From Corinectria fuckeliana (lineage: Eukaryota > Ascomycota > Sordariomycetes > Hypocreales > Nectriaceae): DNA of 64,000 bases. How positions within the stretch are numbered: position 1 is the stretch's first letter; each line of letters starts with the position of its first letter. A program made the position numbers and the translations under genes. The notes under the pieces were generated by a model. The model saw only the letters and a program-made list of their open reading frames with translations, did not search any database and was not told where the DNA came from. The DNA is taken from contig WPDH01000033.1 in the NCBI GenBank assembly GCA_019137255.1, positions 62,001 through 126,000 on the forward strand. Direction: 5' to 3'. Of the stretch, positions 1-11,179 are shown piece by piece.

Positions 1-599
1 TGATTTAAGCTAACAATCAAGTGGTAGTCTCGCTTAATTCGTCAGGGATGTGGGACTTGGATGGAGATGGCGAGGTAAACCGGGCAACGCTGAATCGTCA
101 ACCTCCTGTGATAATGGTGGGAGACCCATCCAGTTCTGGGACCACTAGTTCTCCGAGACCGCAATCTTCAGGAATAAGATAGTCGCTAATTTCTCAATTC
201 TTTAGCTTTGAGATTTTCGATACTCGCCCTAGTTTTCAACTCATGACGAATCTACCGTGGTTTAAGCTTCAAACCACCCTCGAGCAGCCAGGTGTGATTT
301 CTTCACAAAGCTTCAACCCGTTTTTTAAAGCTAACCGTGAGTTCGGATTTCACATATTTTCAGATACATCCTGTTCTAGATGAAGTCCTGTTGTCGCCGA
401 CAAGAGTGTCTATTACCCTTCCGCCTGAGATATGACGAGGTGTCTTATTGAACCTACTCGGACCAATATCGGATCATCAGCTTGCGGAAAATGTTTCTGT
501 TGTCACAAACAAGCTTTAAAGATTCATACCTGAGAGATGTGAGGGGGAGCTATCCCACAAGATTGCTCACATCCTTGACTCCCGGTCGACCAGTCCCTC
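1..599. other. No intact gene; possible decayed 5' part of the ankyrin gene
   Basis: All six frames are interrupted. Short protein-like stretches on the plus strand, for example a run ending near 440, suggest this was once coding and may be the 5' end of the decayed ankyrin gene that follows. No domain is recognisable, so nothing firm is claimed. Confidence 0.3.
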
Positions 600-2840
600 C
601 AGTCTGTCCGCAATCTTCAGCCTCGCAGTGTATTTTGCGTCTAACAACAAACTCGAGTATACCCGAATGGATACCGTTCTTGAGGGGGTTATTGACCAAA
701 ATACACTGAAGACCTAGAGCGATTCCTTCAAATCAACACACCAACAATCCATGCTTTCGCCACTCAGATTCTGAAGTCTGCTGTTCGCGTTAAGAACATC
801 AAGTTTCTGACCGCACTGATGGGTCTTGGCGCCAAATTTGACAGCATCCTGGATAAAATACTACAAATTGGCGATATGGATTTTATGAAACTAGCTCTCT
901 CGAGAGTTAGTCTGAGTTGCTTCGATAGGAAAAGAGGGGTTGGGATATTCCATCTTTTTGTTGAAGGGAACCATTTCGATCTTGATCGGACGCTTGCTAC
1001 AAAAGGAGTAAACGTGGACGGTGAAAGATCCAGACGAACTCCTCTCTATTAGGCAGTAGACCGCAAAGACGTCCATGCGGTTACGTTTCTGCTCGAACTG
1101 GGTGCCGATGTCAACAAGTGGTCTTTCACATACAGTGGAGGTTTTGAAGTCCCGCTTGCGAGAGCGGTTTTATCGAAAGAGTCAGATATTGTGGCCGTCC
1201 TCCTGGAACATGATGCAAACACTTTATGTAAAGTGGAAAAGCAGGATCTCATGGAATGGTCTTCGTTGAACTGCAGAAACATCTACAGCCTTCTGCAGGA
1301 ACACTTGGGAGCCATCGGTGTAGGCTTCACAATTGGAGACTTGATCTATGCTGCAAATGAGTGCAACGACTCCTTCAAAGCCTATCTACAAAGGCACCGA
1401 AGAACAGTTTCAAAGCAACAACTCCAGCAAGCGCTGGGTGAATCCATCCGGCTGGGGTATCTCGCGGCCACTACGGCTTTGCTGGAACACGGAGTTAGCC
1501 CCAATTGCCCCTGCTTGGATAATCCGCCTCTTCGAACCGCCCTGCAGTCACACAAGAATCCCCGCAGGGTTTGTGAGCTTTTGATCAAGTACAAAGCGGA
1601 CGTTGACGGGGTTGATATTCTCAAAAACGTTGTTCGTAAGAATGACTTTACGCTCCTGCAAATCTTCATCAAGGCTGGCGTGAATATCGAAGAGCAAAGC
1701 ATGGAAGCTTTGGTCGAAGCAGCAGAGCTTGGCCATGTATGTTCAGCAGCCGTCCTGCTACACTTAGGAGTAGACGTAAACACTCCTGGGCTCGAAGATA
1801 ATCCTCTTTAAGCGGCCGCCAGGATGGGAGAGTTGGAAATGCTTGGGTTCCTTCTCGCTCATGGAGCGGATATAGATGCACCAGCCTATCTGAATAATAG
1901 CCGTACCGCACTGTAAGCGGCATTAGAGAGCGAGACTCCTGAAACTGCGTGGCTTTTGCTAGAAAGAGGGGCTGACGTCTCCGGTCCACCCGCCTTGTTA
2001 GTGGGTGGAGTAACGGCCCTCGAGGCTGTTTTTCATAACTGGAGTGCTTTTCCGTAAGACTAACTTGTGGGTCTGTGCAATTATCTACTAGATTCTAATG
2101 CTCCAGTTAATCGACCGAACGGAGAGCCAAGCTCAGCACTTTATGGCGCGATAGAAAGAAGTTGGGACGGAATTCTGGCTCGCATGCTTGAGCCTCAGCG
2201 CAATGCAATCATCAACTACATGTGGTGTGATTAGATAATTAAAGAGGATCAGTTTAATATCTGGGAGCCTAGGACGCCAACTCAGCTAGCAGCAGCCAAC
2301 GGACAGTTGGAAGCTGTGAAGATGCTAGTTGGCTGTGGGACCGACATCAACAAGGTGCCAGCGTATCGATTTGGGCGGACCGCACTCTAAGCGGCCACGT
2401 CCAGGGATGAACCGGATATAGACCTAGTGCAGTTCCTTCTCGATAGAAGCGCCGACGTTAATGCTAAGCCCGCTGTTTATAGCGGAATCACGGCTCTTCA
2501 AGGAGCTGCCATATCTGGCGATATAATGCTTGCTAAACTACTTATTCACAATAGCGCTGGTGTTAATAGAGCCCCTTCCTTTGTTAAGGGGTAGTACGCT
2601 ATTAAGGGAGCTGCTAAGCAGGGTCACTTAGATATAGTCCAGTTACTACTAAATGCTAGGGCAAGAGGTAATATGTTTGATAGAATAGGCTTTAAACATG
2701 CTATTAAACTAGTGATAAAAAATAAACAGTTGACACCACTGCTCCGTCCCGGCTACGTCGACGACTAGCCTGAAACGTCAGAGTCGGCTAAGATCTACTC
2801 CGTAGGGCAGAAACAGATACCAGATTCCGGGTGCAAGTCG
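600..2840 (+). pseudogene. Ankyrin-repeat protein pseudogene with RIP-type stop codons
   Basis: From about 696 to 2829 one plus-strand frame reads as an ankyrin-repeat protein with repeated units of the type 'AVTFLLELGADVNKW' and 'AWLLLERGADV'. The frame is interrupted by stops at 1050, 1809, 1914, 2055, 2061, 2232, 2388, 2592 and 2766. Each sits where ankyrin context expects Gln or Trp; the motif TAL-stop-AA appears twice where TALQAA is expected. Two TGA codons at 681 and 693 and an apparent one-base shift near 710 break the 5' part. Around 650 an N-terminal segment resembles fungal proteins with an N-terminal Clr5-like region followed by ankyrins, but no Clr5 domain is visible. The 3' end abuts the convergent F-box gene. 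It is clearly non-functional as a single protein. In life such proteins are thought to mediate protein-protein contacts; the role of this one is unknown. Confidence 0.8.
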
Positions 2841-2860
2841 ACTTTGGTAATTTCATCTCG

Positions 2861-4087
2861 TCAATGCCCGTACTTCTGAGACCAGAGGTTGCAGACTGTC
2901 TCACGCCAATCGGGGCCATATTCGCTCTCCCAGATTCCCGCAATCTCATTAGAAATTTCCTCGCTCACATCCCTCCACTTTGTCCTCTTAATCTCGTCTT
3001 CATGTCTCACAAACGTTGTAATGTCAAAGCGGTGACCTGCCCACATTCCCCTGGAGATATTTGACGTGTCACTCATGCTGATAAATGACGACGTGGACCA
3101 ACAGATACGTGACATGATGACTTCGCCAAAGCCCAAAACGTCAATGCTGGGTCCGTGGATATATTCAGGTTTCAGTGCAATTGCTTCCGAGGGGACAAAC
3201 TCCTTTGTCGTCAAGTTTCGAAGAATCCACGGCTGGTCTTGGGGAAAGTAGGTCGACTCTGTGACGACCATCTCCGAACGTGTCAACTGAAATACCGGAT
3301 CCTTATATCTGCCTCGCTCTCTGCAATGAAAGTATATACGTAACGACTCTGTCTCCAGATCGATGTCTTCTTCCATGTCGGAAATGCTGGGAAAGGTGAA
3401 GTGATACAGCGTGAACGGCACTGCAGGATACGCCACTTCGTCAGGATAGTCGTCGTCATACGGTATGTCGATTGTCTTGTGGTGCAATTCATCTAGCTCC
3501 TCCACCGAGAACAATCTGGGAGGGAAGTCGCTCGGGTTGACATCTTCTCCAACACAGACGATATCCTCACCCGCCCATTGCCCTCGGAACGACGCGTAAT
3601 AATCGTGTATGTGTTCTCGACCGATGGCCCAGAAGTATCGATTCGTTACGCCGAGGCAGATGGCATCTTCGATGAATTCGATGTAGGTAAAAATAAGTTG
3701 ATGCACTTCCTTGGGAAGACCGGAGAAGCTGATGGAATGGTCAGTCTCGGCACTGTCGTCGCCGCCTTTCGTTTTTGTCCGCTTGTGGTGTCTTGGGGGG
3801 CCGGCAAGCACTTCGCCATCAGCTTTGCGCCTCGCGTGTCTGTCCATTGGGATCTCCTGGACCGAGTCGTCGGTGGCCATTCTGGTGGCACAACAGTCGC
3901 TTCGGGACTGTGCTGGGGGAATTGGGGCGGCCTCGGAAACAGACAAGAGATTCTTCGGCCGAACAGGGATGGCGAGGAGCTGTACGAGTACCTTGGCCGA
4001 CCCGTCAAAAAGCATCTCTCCAAGTTTGCCTCCCCAAGGTAAGGACCTCTTCGCTCGGGGGGCCACGAGTCGGAAATTTTGACCCAT
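2861..4087 (-). CDS. F-box domain protein
   Basis: An uninterrupted 408-codon frame. An F-box-like segment begins about residue 121 (FSGLPKEVHQLIFTYIEFIE), followed by the LGVTNRYFW and WAGEDIVCVGEDV stretches seen in a fungal family of F-box proteins. F-box proteins act as substrate adaptors of SCF ubiquitin ligases; the substrate here is unknown. No introns are needed. The first ATG at 4087 gives a low-complexity, poorly family-like N-terminus; the ATG at 3880 (MATDDS) would give 339 residues and is a plausible true start. The 3' end lies about 20 bp from the convergent ankyrin pseudogene. Codon content is normal and there are no stops, so unlike its neighbours it seems intact. Confidence 0.75.
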   Translation of the reverse strand: MGQNFRLVAPRAKRSLPWGGKLGEMLFDGSAKVLVQLLAIPVRPKNLLSVSEAAPIPPAQSRSDCCATRMATDDSVQEIPMDRHARRKADGEVLAGPPRHHKRTKTKGGDDSAETDHSISFSGLPKEVHQLIFTYIEFIEDAICLGVTNRYFWAIGREHIHDYYASFRGQWAGEDIVCVGEDVNPSDFPPRLFSVEELDELHHKTIDIPYDDDYPDEVAYPAVPFTLYHFTFPSISDMEEDIDLETESLRIYFHCRERGRYKDPVFQLTRSEMVVTESTYFPQDQPWILRNLTTKEFVPSEAIALKPEYIHGPSIDVLGFGEVIMSRICWSTSSFISMSDTSNISRGMWAGHRFDITTFVRHEDEIKRTKWRDVSEEISNEIAGIWESEYGPDWRETVCNLWSQKYGH

Positions 4088-5755
4088 CTCAGAGGTCGGA
4101 TCCCGTGGGTCAATAGAATAAACTGCGAAGTCCGGAGTACATGTGAAGGAGACAGCGGGACACTGAATTATCCCGTCGAGCGCAGCCTAATCGATCGGGA
4201 CGGAGATGCGACGGCGTCACAATAACCCAAGGAATCCTAACAGAGTCGCTGAGCACTTGAAACGGATGGATGATATGCCTAGCTATCAACGACCGGCCGA
4301 AGATCGACTGTATCGTGCCGACTACAGACAAGCGCGAAACCACGAGCGAGGTCACTGTCCACTATAGAATTGTTGCATCCGCCAACTCGGTTATGGAGAA
4401 CGGTATAGAAAGGGACCAGTATGCCAAAGATCCGAAGCTGAACATCCTCTGCTTTTAGATGGAAGCTGGTGGTCTGATAAACGACTCTCCGTGTCTGGTG
4501 ATTCGAGGAATATGCGACTATTCGGATTCTCACAAAAATGACGAGTGGCACAACTATGCAGCACGAAGCTGCTGCGGCATATGTGAGGGAGCTTCTTTAT
4601 GATCTGAAGCCTACAAATGTGGCTGCGACGCCGTCATGGGACGGGAAGGTAGACATCCGTAAGTAGAAACACTTCTTTCTCAGCATTTTATTGGCAAAGA
4701 TAAAAGCTAGATTTCTCTTCTTTAAGCAGAGTTTGTCTTGTTGATTTCTCGCGTCATCCCAATTATAAGATCAAAATCCAATCTGCGGCAAGAGATTTCC
4801 TATGCCTTCCCTGAATGTGGGCTATGCCGCCGCCATTCTCATCAGACGAAAATTCCCAAATGATGACTAGTTATTCTGCTTCATTTTACTAACAATTCAC
4901 AGTTCTAGCAAATATCCAAGAAAGAGTAGCAGCAACGTCTGGAAAGGCTGACGAGATTATCTATCATCATATTCAAGAGCATGAGAACATCCTTGACTGG
5001 CTTACACCAGTCAACTACAGCCCCTAACAAAGCGACCACATCAATCGAGGAAAATCAGGCGGCCAGTGGTTCCTAGACTCGACGGAGTTCCAGAAGTGGC
5101 TGAAGACCAGCATGCAGATGTTATTCTGTACAGGCATTCATAGAGCGGGAAAGACAATCCTCACGTTCATGATGATCGAAGAGCTTACCACTCGCTTCCG
5201 GAATAGCGAGAGCATTAGTTGCGACTTTAGGCGGCAAGACGAGCATAGGGCCGAAGATCTCCTCGCGAGTCTGGTGAAGCAACTGGCTCAAAGCCGGTCT
5301 TTGCCTGCCAGCATGAAATATCTCCACGACAGCCACAAGGACAAGTAGGCGCGACCATCATTCGATAAAATCTCAAGAGCTCTCCAGTCCGTGGCTGCCC
5401 TGTATTCGAGAGTCTTCATCATCGTTGATGCACTCGACGAATGCCAAGCATCCGATGGCCACCAGAAAAGATATCTGACGGAGATCTTCCCCCTTCAAAA
5501 GAACTGCAAAGCAAATGTCTTTGTGGCTTCGAGGTTCATTCCAGAAATTACAGAGAGATTTGAAGGCGCTATGTCACTAGAGATACGTGCAAGTGAACAC
5601 GATGTACAGAGATATATAGATGGCCGTATGTCACGTCTGCCATTCTTCGTCAGACATAGACCAGATCTGCAAGAGGAGATCAAGACTGAGATCGTCAAGG
5701 CCGCCGACGGCATGTATGTGGCTCCTCACGTCTCATATTAGAAATATACTAACTT

Positions 5756-6689
5756 CAGCCCTCGATGAGGGAACTTAGTGTGTTGCTTTCTACTGTGTTG
5801 TCACGCATTGCATTTTGCGTCTCGAGGCTCGTTGATTGGAACTTTGTTTTGATCTAGCTTTGCATCATACCTTATTTACCCCTCTACCTTTTGCGCCTAA
5901 TCTAACTTTTCTAAACCTCCACGGATGCCTTAATGCGCAGCTCCTTAGCTGGCCATCCAGACCAGCTCCACGCAGCCTAGCAGCTCTTTACGCTACGGGC
6001 CTGACTTTATGTCATCTTGTATCTCCTTAAGGAATCTGGTCTTGTCAGGTGATCTAGGTTAATTCCTAGCTAGCTGTAGTAGTAGTATTTTCTCTTTCTT
6101 AATAAAGGTGATATTATTAGCATTTATAGTTCTGCTGTTAAGAAGCATATAGTAGCTAAAAAGGGCTAGACTTACTCTTTATATCTCGCTAAGAGTATCT
6201 TAGTAGCTTAATTAAAAGCTACTAAGATATAATAATCTAGTTTTTTAAAGCTATTACTTATATTTATATACTTTTATTACTTTATTATTAAGAGTATAAT
6301 AGTAAATATTTATATATATATTATAGCTAGGGCTTTTTATCTAAATAGTATAATAAGTAATTTATATTATAGTTATATTACTATTTATATTTATATTAAA
6401 GATAGTATTTTGAAACTATATTAAAAAAAGGTAGCTTAGCTTATTAGCTTAATATAAGATAACTAAGCCTTTATATTATATTAGTTAGATAAGCTTTTAG
6501 AAGCTATTAAGGTTAAAAAGAGAGATCTATTATAAAGTTATACTTTAATATTTAAGATTAATACTTTATTAATTAGGTTACTTATAGTTCTAGGTATAAT
6601 ATCTTATAAGGTTTTTCTATTATATACTATTTACTATATTACTTTCTTTTATCTGGTAAGATATTAAGAAAGGCTTATAAAACCAAATA
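5756..6689. mobile_element. AT-rich insertion inside an NLR-pseudogene intron, flanked by a 10-bp direct repeat
   Basis: The intron joining AADGM to FLLAQL is 992 bp instead of the usual 50-80. The sequence ATACTAACTT occurs at 5746-5755 and again at 6690-6699, directly bounding this segment, which looks like a target-site duplication of the intron's branch-point region. The interior is very AT-rich, has no long ORF, and contains a 14-bp perfect hairpin (arms 6196-6209 and 6216-6229). Its 3' part (about 6582-6672) matches a second copy at 41424-41512. A duplication of about 10 bp would fit a Mutator-like element, but no terminal inverted repeat is obvious, so the class is unassigned. Confidence 0.6.
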
Positions 6690-7479
6690 ATACTAACTTT
6701 TGTAGGTTTTTGCTTGCACAGCTTTATATTGATTGCTTGATTGGGAAGAGATGCCCTAAGGCTGTTCGAGCTACTCTGGCAAGACTACCCTCCAGATCGG
6801 AAGCGTATGACCATGTATACAATGACGCAATGGAGCGAATCGAAGGCCAGGTTACCGACCAAGAAGAGCCTGCTAAGCAGGTCCTGTCATAGGTCACTTC
6901 CGCAAAACGGCCGTTAACCACATCGGAGCTTTTCCATGCCCTTACTGTTGAAGTCGGCGAACCAGAACTCGACGAAAAGAACCTTCCACAGATTGAAGAC
7001 ATGGTCTGGGCCTGTGCTGGGTTAGTCACGGTCGACGATAAAAGCAGAATCATCTGATTAGTCCACTACACGGCACAGGAATACTTCGTGCGAACGCAAA
7101 AAAACTGGTTTCCAAATGCGGAGACCGACATCGCGAAAACCTGCGTTACCTACCTCTCATTCAGTGTCTTTGAGGACGATCTTTGTCAAACGGCCGACGA
7201 ATTTGAGAAACGGCTGCAGTCAAATCAGATTTATGACTACGCCGCACCCAATTGGTGACACCATGCTCATGCAGCCTCAAGTGACGTGGAAGTGCTCATT
7301 CTGGAATTTCTTGAGAGTGGAGCTAATGTGTCCAGTTCCACCCAGGTGATAATGCCTGACGGGGACGACGATTGCTATTACCATTGTCTGTATGAGCCTA
7401 CGCAATGATAGGAATACACCTTGCGGCATACTTGGGACTACAGACAACGATTAATAACCTTACTTAAGAATGGGCATGA

Positions 7480-7905
7480 TGCAGACGTTAAGGATAGCCA
7501 CGGACGGACACCGCTGTGGTTGGCGGCAAAGGAGAGGCACGAGGCGGTGGTCAGGCTGTTAGTAGAGAATGGCGCTAACCCAAATCCTAATGATGATAAT
7601 GGGAAGACACCGCTGTGGCTGACAGCAGAGAAGGGGCACAAGACGGTAGTTAAGTTGCTGTTCGAGAAGGGCGCTAGCCCGGACCCTAAGCCCACTGGAT
7701 TTTTTTACAAGGGACGGACACCGCTCCTGCTGGCAGTAGAGAAGGGGCACGATGAGGTAGTCAGGCTACTGCTGGAGAATGGTGCTAACCCGAATCCCGA
7801 CGATGATGATGGGAAGACGCCGCTATGGCTAGCGGTAGAGAAGGGGCACGAGATGGTAGTTAAGTTGCTGCTCGAGAAGGGCGCTGACCCGGACCCCAAG
7901 CCTAC
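7480..7905 (+). repeat. Four ankyrin units arranged as two duplicated pairs (A-B-A'-B')
   Basis: Units with loops DSHGRTPLWLAAK, NGKTPLWLTAEKGHK, KGRTPLLLAVEKGHD and DGKTPLWLAVEKGHE alternate between two subtypes: A units end ENGANPNP and B units end EKGASPDPKP or EKGADPDPKP. Units 1/3 and 2/4 are closer to each other at DNA level than to their neighbours, so a two-unit block of roughly 200 bp was duplicated. This stretch is much less decayed than the NACHT part. Confidence 0.7.
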
Positions 7906-8100
7906 GACAAGCGATGACAAGCGATCGAAGGCTTCTTCCAAATTGCCATCTCTGGGGCACAACTCGTCCGGGGCAAAGACGTGTGTGCATGCCATGTTTG
8001 CAACGCCGACCGGCTCAGTGTAACACCCCAATGTCTTACTTGTTCCCACAGACTCTGTACCAGTTGTCTTGTTTTTTTTCCGAACCACCAAGACTAGGGG

Positions 8101-8611
8101 AGTGAATATTGGGAAGCTTTACAATAGCCCCAAATTCCCGATTCGCAACAGAACTACGATATGATCGACCAGCTGATCCAGGGAAAAGAGTAATTACACA
8201 AGCGAGGTGTGGTAGGAATCATGGGAATAAAGAATCCTTCGGCTGGTTCAGCCGATTCAGGGGTCAGTGATGTGTCTGGATGCTATCTTACGCCTAGGGA
8301 TGTCAGACCGGCTAGCATATAGCAGCACCTTAAGAGGTGAGGATGCTGTCATCAAGGGGCAGCGACTTCGTGGCCATGGTTGAGAAGCCGCCAATGCAAG
8401 TCCAGCTAGCGAACTTTCCCTGAGCGAGCTCGGGATGCAAAACAAAATGGCTGTTATAGGAGGCTAGGTTATCTTGTGGGCTCTACAATATTGTATTAAA
8501 TAGTATCGTTATGTCCGGATCCTTTCTGTATGAGGCAAATATCCCTCTTTGTATCGCTATGCTGCCTAGCCGGCCATGACTATGTAACCGGGCCAAGACA
8601 GCTCCTTCTAG
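8101..8611. other. Intergenic; no gene recognised
   Basis: Beyond the Cys-rich tail of the NLR relic the plus frame reaches several stops, and no family motif or repeat is evident on either strand. Confidence 0.4.
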
Positions 8612-9176
8612 GTTCTAACATCACATGTGTAGTACGCTATCTTCATGCAGGCGAGCACCGGGACCGGGAATAACTTTGGTTGGCGTGAATTCGTCTTGAT
8701 CGGCTGAAAGGATCAGACTCTCCCGGCCTTTGTTCTCCTCGCGTATGTCATAGATTTCGCTATCGTATATTTCGCTTAAACGAATACCACTGACGTGATA
8801 AAGCCATGAATCATCTGTGGCAACTCTCTAAGGATTGTGTAGGCTGTTTCCAAAGTGAACCTCCAATTGGGCAAGTACAGCTAATTCTTCTCCACCATAA
8901 CAGAACCGTTTACCTTGTGCTATAGGCCTTGACAAGCTCGGGTGTGCGATCCAGCAACAGCTCGAACAATACGCCCAACTTCCTTGCTGTGTTGTGTGAG
9001 GTACTATCTTCAGCTTCTCGTCGTCTTTCGTGAAACAGAACGCGGCCGAGAGCATGGAGTTCTTGAGGCGCTTCTACTTTGAACAAGGAGAAGTCGAAGT
9101 TAAGATTTGCGGCGGTGACAGTAATCTCGCTTACGCCTGAGACGGTTGAAGTAGTAAACCTTGAAACTAAGTTCAT
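8612..9176 (-). pseudogene. Fragment of the unknown family represented by the gene at 62.2 kb
   Basis: The first 88 codons from the ATG at 9176 include EITVTAANLNFDFSLFKVEA, clearly related to EVTVAAANVNFDFCLVKYEA near the start of the large gene at 62196. Similarity continues through a TARKLGVLFELLLDRTPELVKAY stretch, the counterpart of TARRMAALFDGICPDTPSLIKAY (written here only in outline). After that a stop is met (possibly an intron start, GTAAAC). Downstream, another minus frame stays open to about 8612 with one TAG but does not match the large copy. It is therefore a truncated or rearranged paralogue of about one tenth the expected length. The function of the family is unknown to me. 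Confidence 0.6.
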
Positions 9177-9977
9177 TTAGAACCGCGGAAGTTAAAGGTG
9201 GTTCGCTGTGGTGCACGACTGCGTACTCCGTCTGCCCTTTATAGATTGTTCTTTCGTTGGAAGAAAGCCCACAGCCACTACGCAGCCACTACACTGTGGA
9301 GGGCTGTGCAATGCACTGCGCAGACTTGAATAGGTGGCGCTCCCTTCCAGCCAGTCATTAAGCCGGTAGATGCTTAGCTTCTTCAGCCATTAATGTACTG
9401 TTGCGGGGTGAAGCATTTAGGGAGAACTAGCTGGCAGTTAGGTGTAAACCACAAGATGAGGATGGAAGGCTCTTAAGGTCTTCCCCTTTTAATACTCATT
9501 TGGGTGATGGCTCTTTGTCGTCTACCTGCAAAAATCTCGCAAAGCTAAGAGGCTAAGAGGGTGGTGGGTGAAAATGGTTGGTATCCTTTTGATAATGTTA
9601 ATAGTACTTAGCTGAGAACCGCTAGAAATTTTAAGCAGAGAAGCTAGAGCTAAGTTTCAGCGAATTTCTCTTGGCGTATGACATTGTGATATGTCGTTCA
9701 GAGGATGCAGAGTTCACTTGTGGTTTGTGTTTTTCTTCACATAACTGGCCTATATCTCCGTTAAAGGTGTTAGCGTCACTGCCCCACGTTCTCGCTCACA
9801 GGATGGTCGAAGTGGTCGCTAATACATGTAATGCGATAGGCTAAAGATATTAATGTAAATATAAATATATATAGTAAGCGCGAAACAGGTGAGTATCGCT
9901 CTATTAGTAGAAAGATAATTTAGGTAGGGCCTTCGGAATGGTGTATGGATGGTAGCGAGATTGAAGCTTGGCTGGAC
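9177..9977. other. Intergenic; no gene recognised
   Basis: No protein-like frame. The stretch includes a short imperfect repeat of 'cagccactac' around 9290. It lies between the 5' end of the paralogue fragment and the 3' end of the esterase gene. Confidence 0.4.
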
Positions 9978-11179
9978 CTAGTTGCAGCAGGCCCTCTTCA
10001 TATCCCTCTTCACTATGACAGCCTCAGAAACCTCATCCTCAACTTTGCAAAGAGACTCAGCCTTTCCCCTGAAGAGGAAGCTGGCCACCATCCCCAGAAT
10101 CTTGTCCACGATGTCAGCCATTCTCTTGCCATCTATAGACCCAAATCCCCCCGCGATCACGGGATCTAAGTCTGGTGGCAGGTCATTCCGTAGCGAGAGA
10201 AGCAGCGGGACGTCGAAAAAGGACATGTGCGTCGTCCCGTCAAGGGTAAGGAGCATCTTCGGGTCACTAACTTTGTCCATGAACCCGACAAAGTATGATG
10301 TTTCGTTCATTGGGCGGTCTGCACCAACAATAAAGAATGGTACGTCAAGACCGGCTTCGCTGACAGGTCCATAAAGCTTACCGTCCAAGTCAAGACCACC
10401 AAGAACGCGGTCATCATTGAAAGCAGCAAGAGCCGAGGTAGCACCGCCGAGAGAGTGACCGTAAACAAATATGTTGCTGGTGTCGAATATTCCATTGAGG
10501 CTAGCACCTAGACTTGACGGCTCTGAGATTTGATTGATGAGGAAAGATATGTCTTGGCTTCGGACCTGTAGTATCGCCTGACTGTTAGTGGTGGAGGAGG
10601 GGGACGGGGGGACCTGGTTTTACAGACTCTTACAGCCTTTTCAACTACTTCCTTGTCTGCCTCGTCTGCAGTTGATCCATACACGACTGTTCCATCGGGA
10701 TATTCGACAATAGTAGCTTCATAAGGATGGTCGACTGTGATGACGACATTGCCTTGGCTGGCAAGGGACTGCGCCTGGGCACTAGACAAGAGCCTTGAAC
10801 TACTGAAACCGGGAGAAAATATAACAACGGGATGTGGCAACTGTTTCTTCGATGAGGCCTTGCAAAATATGAGCTCGAACCCTTGGAAGGTGGTATTGGG
10901 TAGTCCCAGCGCATCGGCTACGTTTCCATAAGTCTCGAGGGTCATCGGTGGCAGATAATCGATCTTGTCGACTTCGCATTCTTGGCGGCCCAAGTGAATG
11001 GGGAGAAAGAAGGATGTTAGAATGCGTCGCTTATGTCGACTGTTTTCCGAAGCATACGGGTCCCATCGAGACTCATCAGTGAGTGCCACGACGCTATGCG
11101 AGACGGCCCAAGGTCCTGAGGGTCCTGAGACGACGATGGCATGCGCTAAAGTCGAGAAAAGGAAGAAGAGTATCAACAT
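9978..11179 (-). CDS. Secreted alpha/beta hydrolase, PAF-acetylhydrolase-like esterase
   Basis: There are two exons (11179-10634 and 10565-9978) joined in phase across a 68-bp GT-AG intron with a CACTAAC branch site, giving 377 residues. The first 14 residues (MLILFFLFSTLAHA) look like a signal peptide. The nucleophile elbow is GHSLGG in exon 2, followed by a GLDLDGKLYG segment likely to carry the acid, and the GTTHMSFFD motif supplies the His. These match the platelet-activating-factor acetylhydrolase (plasma type) family of fungal secreted esterases, which hydrolyse short acyl chains from phospholipids or other esters; the true substrate cannot be read from sequence. A divergent relative in the same orientation lies at 12317-13405, with a decayed coiled-coil gene between them, suggesting an old tandem duplication or independent recruitment. 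Confidence 0.85.

Larger units (their letters stand above)
4200..8100 (+). pseudogene. PNP-NACHT-ankyrin (NLR-like STAND) pseudogene
   Basis: The order is nucleoside-phosphorylase-like domain, NACHT, ankyrins. The PNP part is truncated at its N-terminus (about 4240-4660; MPSYQRPAEDRLYRADY and CLVIRGICDYSDSHKN in different frames). NACHT spans about 4920-7250 with a Walker A-like GIHRAGKT, a Walker B-like RVFIIVDALDECQ and the conserved AKRPLTTSELFHAL stretch. Ankyrins run from 7421. Introns of about 4655-4910 and 5714-6705 are inferred. In-frame stops at 5025, 5346, 6890, 7055 and 7256 fit Gln, Trp or Arg codons mutated C-to-T or G-to-A; a TAG near 4459 does not obviously fit. Frameshifts are apparent near 4556, 7390, 7457 and 7910. 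After the last shift a Cys cluster (CHVC...CLTCSHRLCTSC) could be a zinc-binding tail. Intact relatives are STAND ATPases linked to fungal non-self recognition; this copy is broken. Confidence 0.82.

Noticed and set aside
482..709. 75-codon plus-strand open frame
   Set aside because: Lies in the decayed 5' part of the ankyrin gene, has no family motif and changes frame relative to the recognisable part.
4459..4461. TAG in the PNP remnant taken as another RIP stop
   Set aside because: Context suggests a Glu codon (GAG), which would need a transversion, so it is not counted as RIP evidence.
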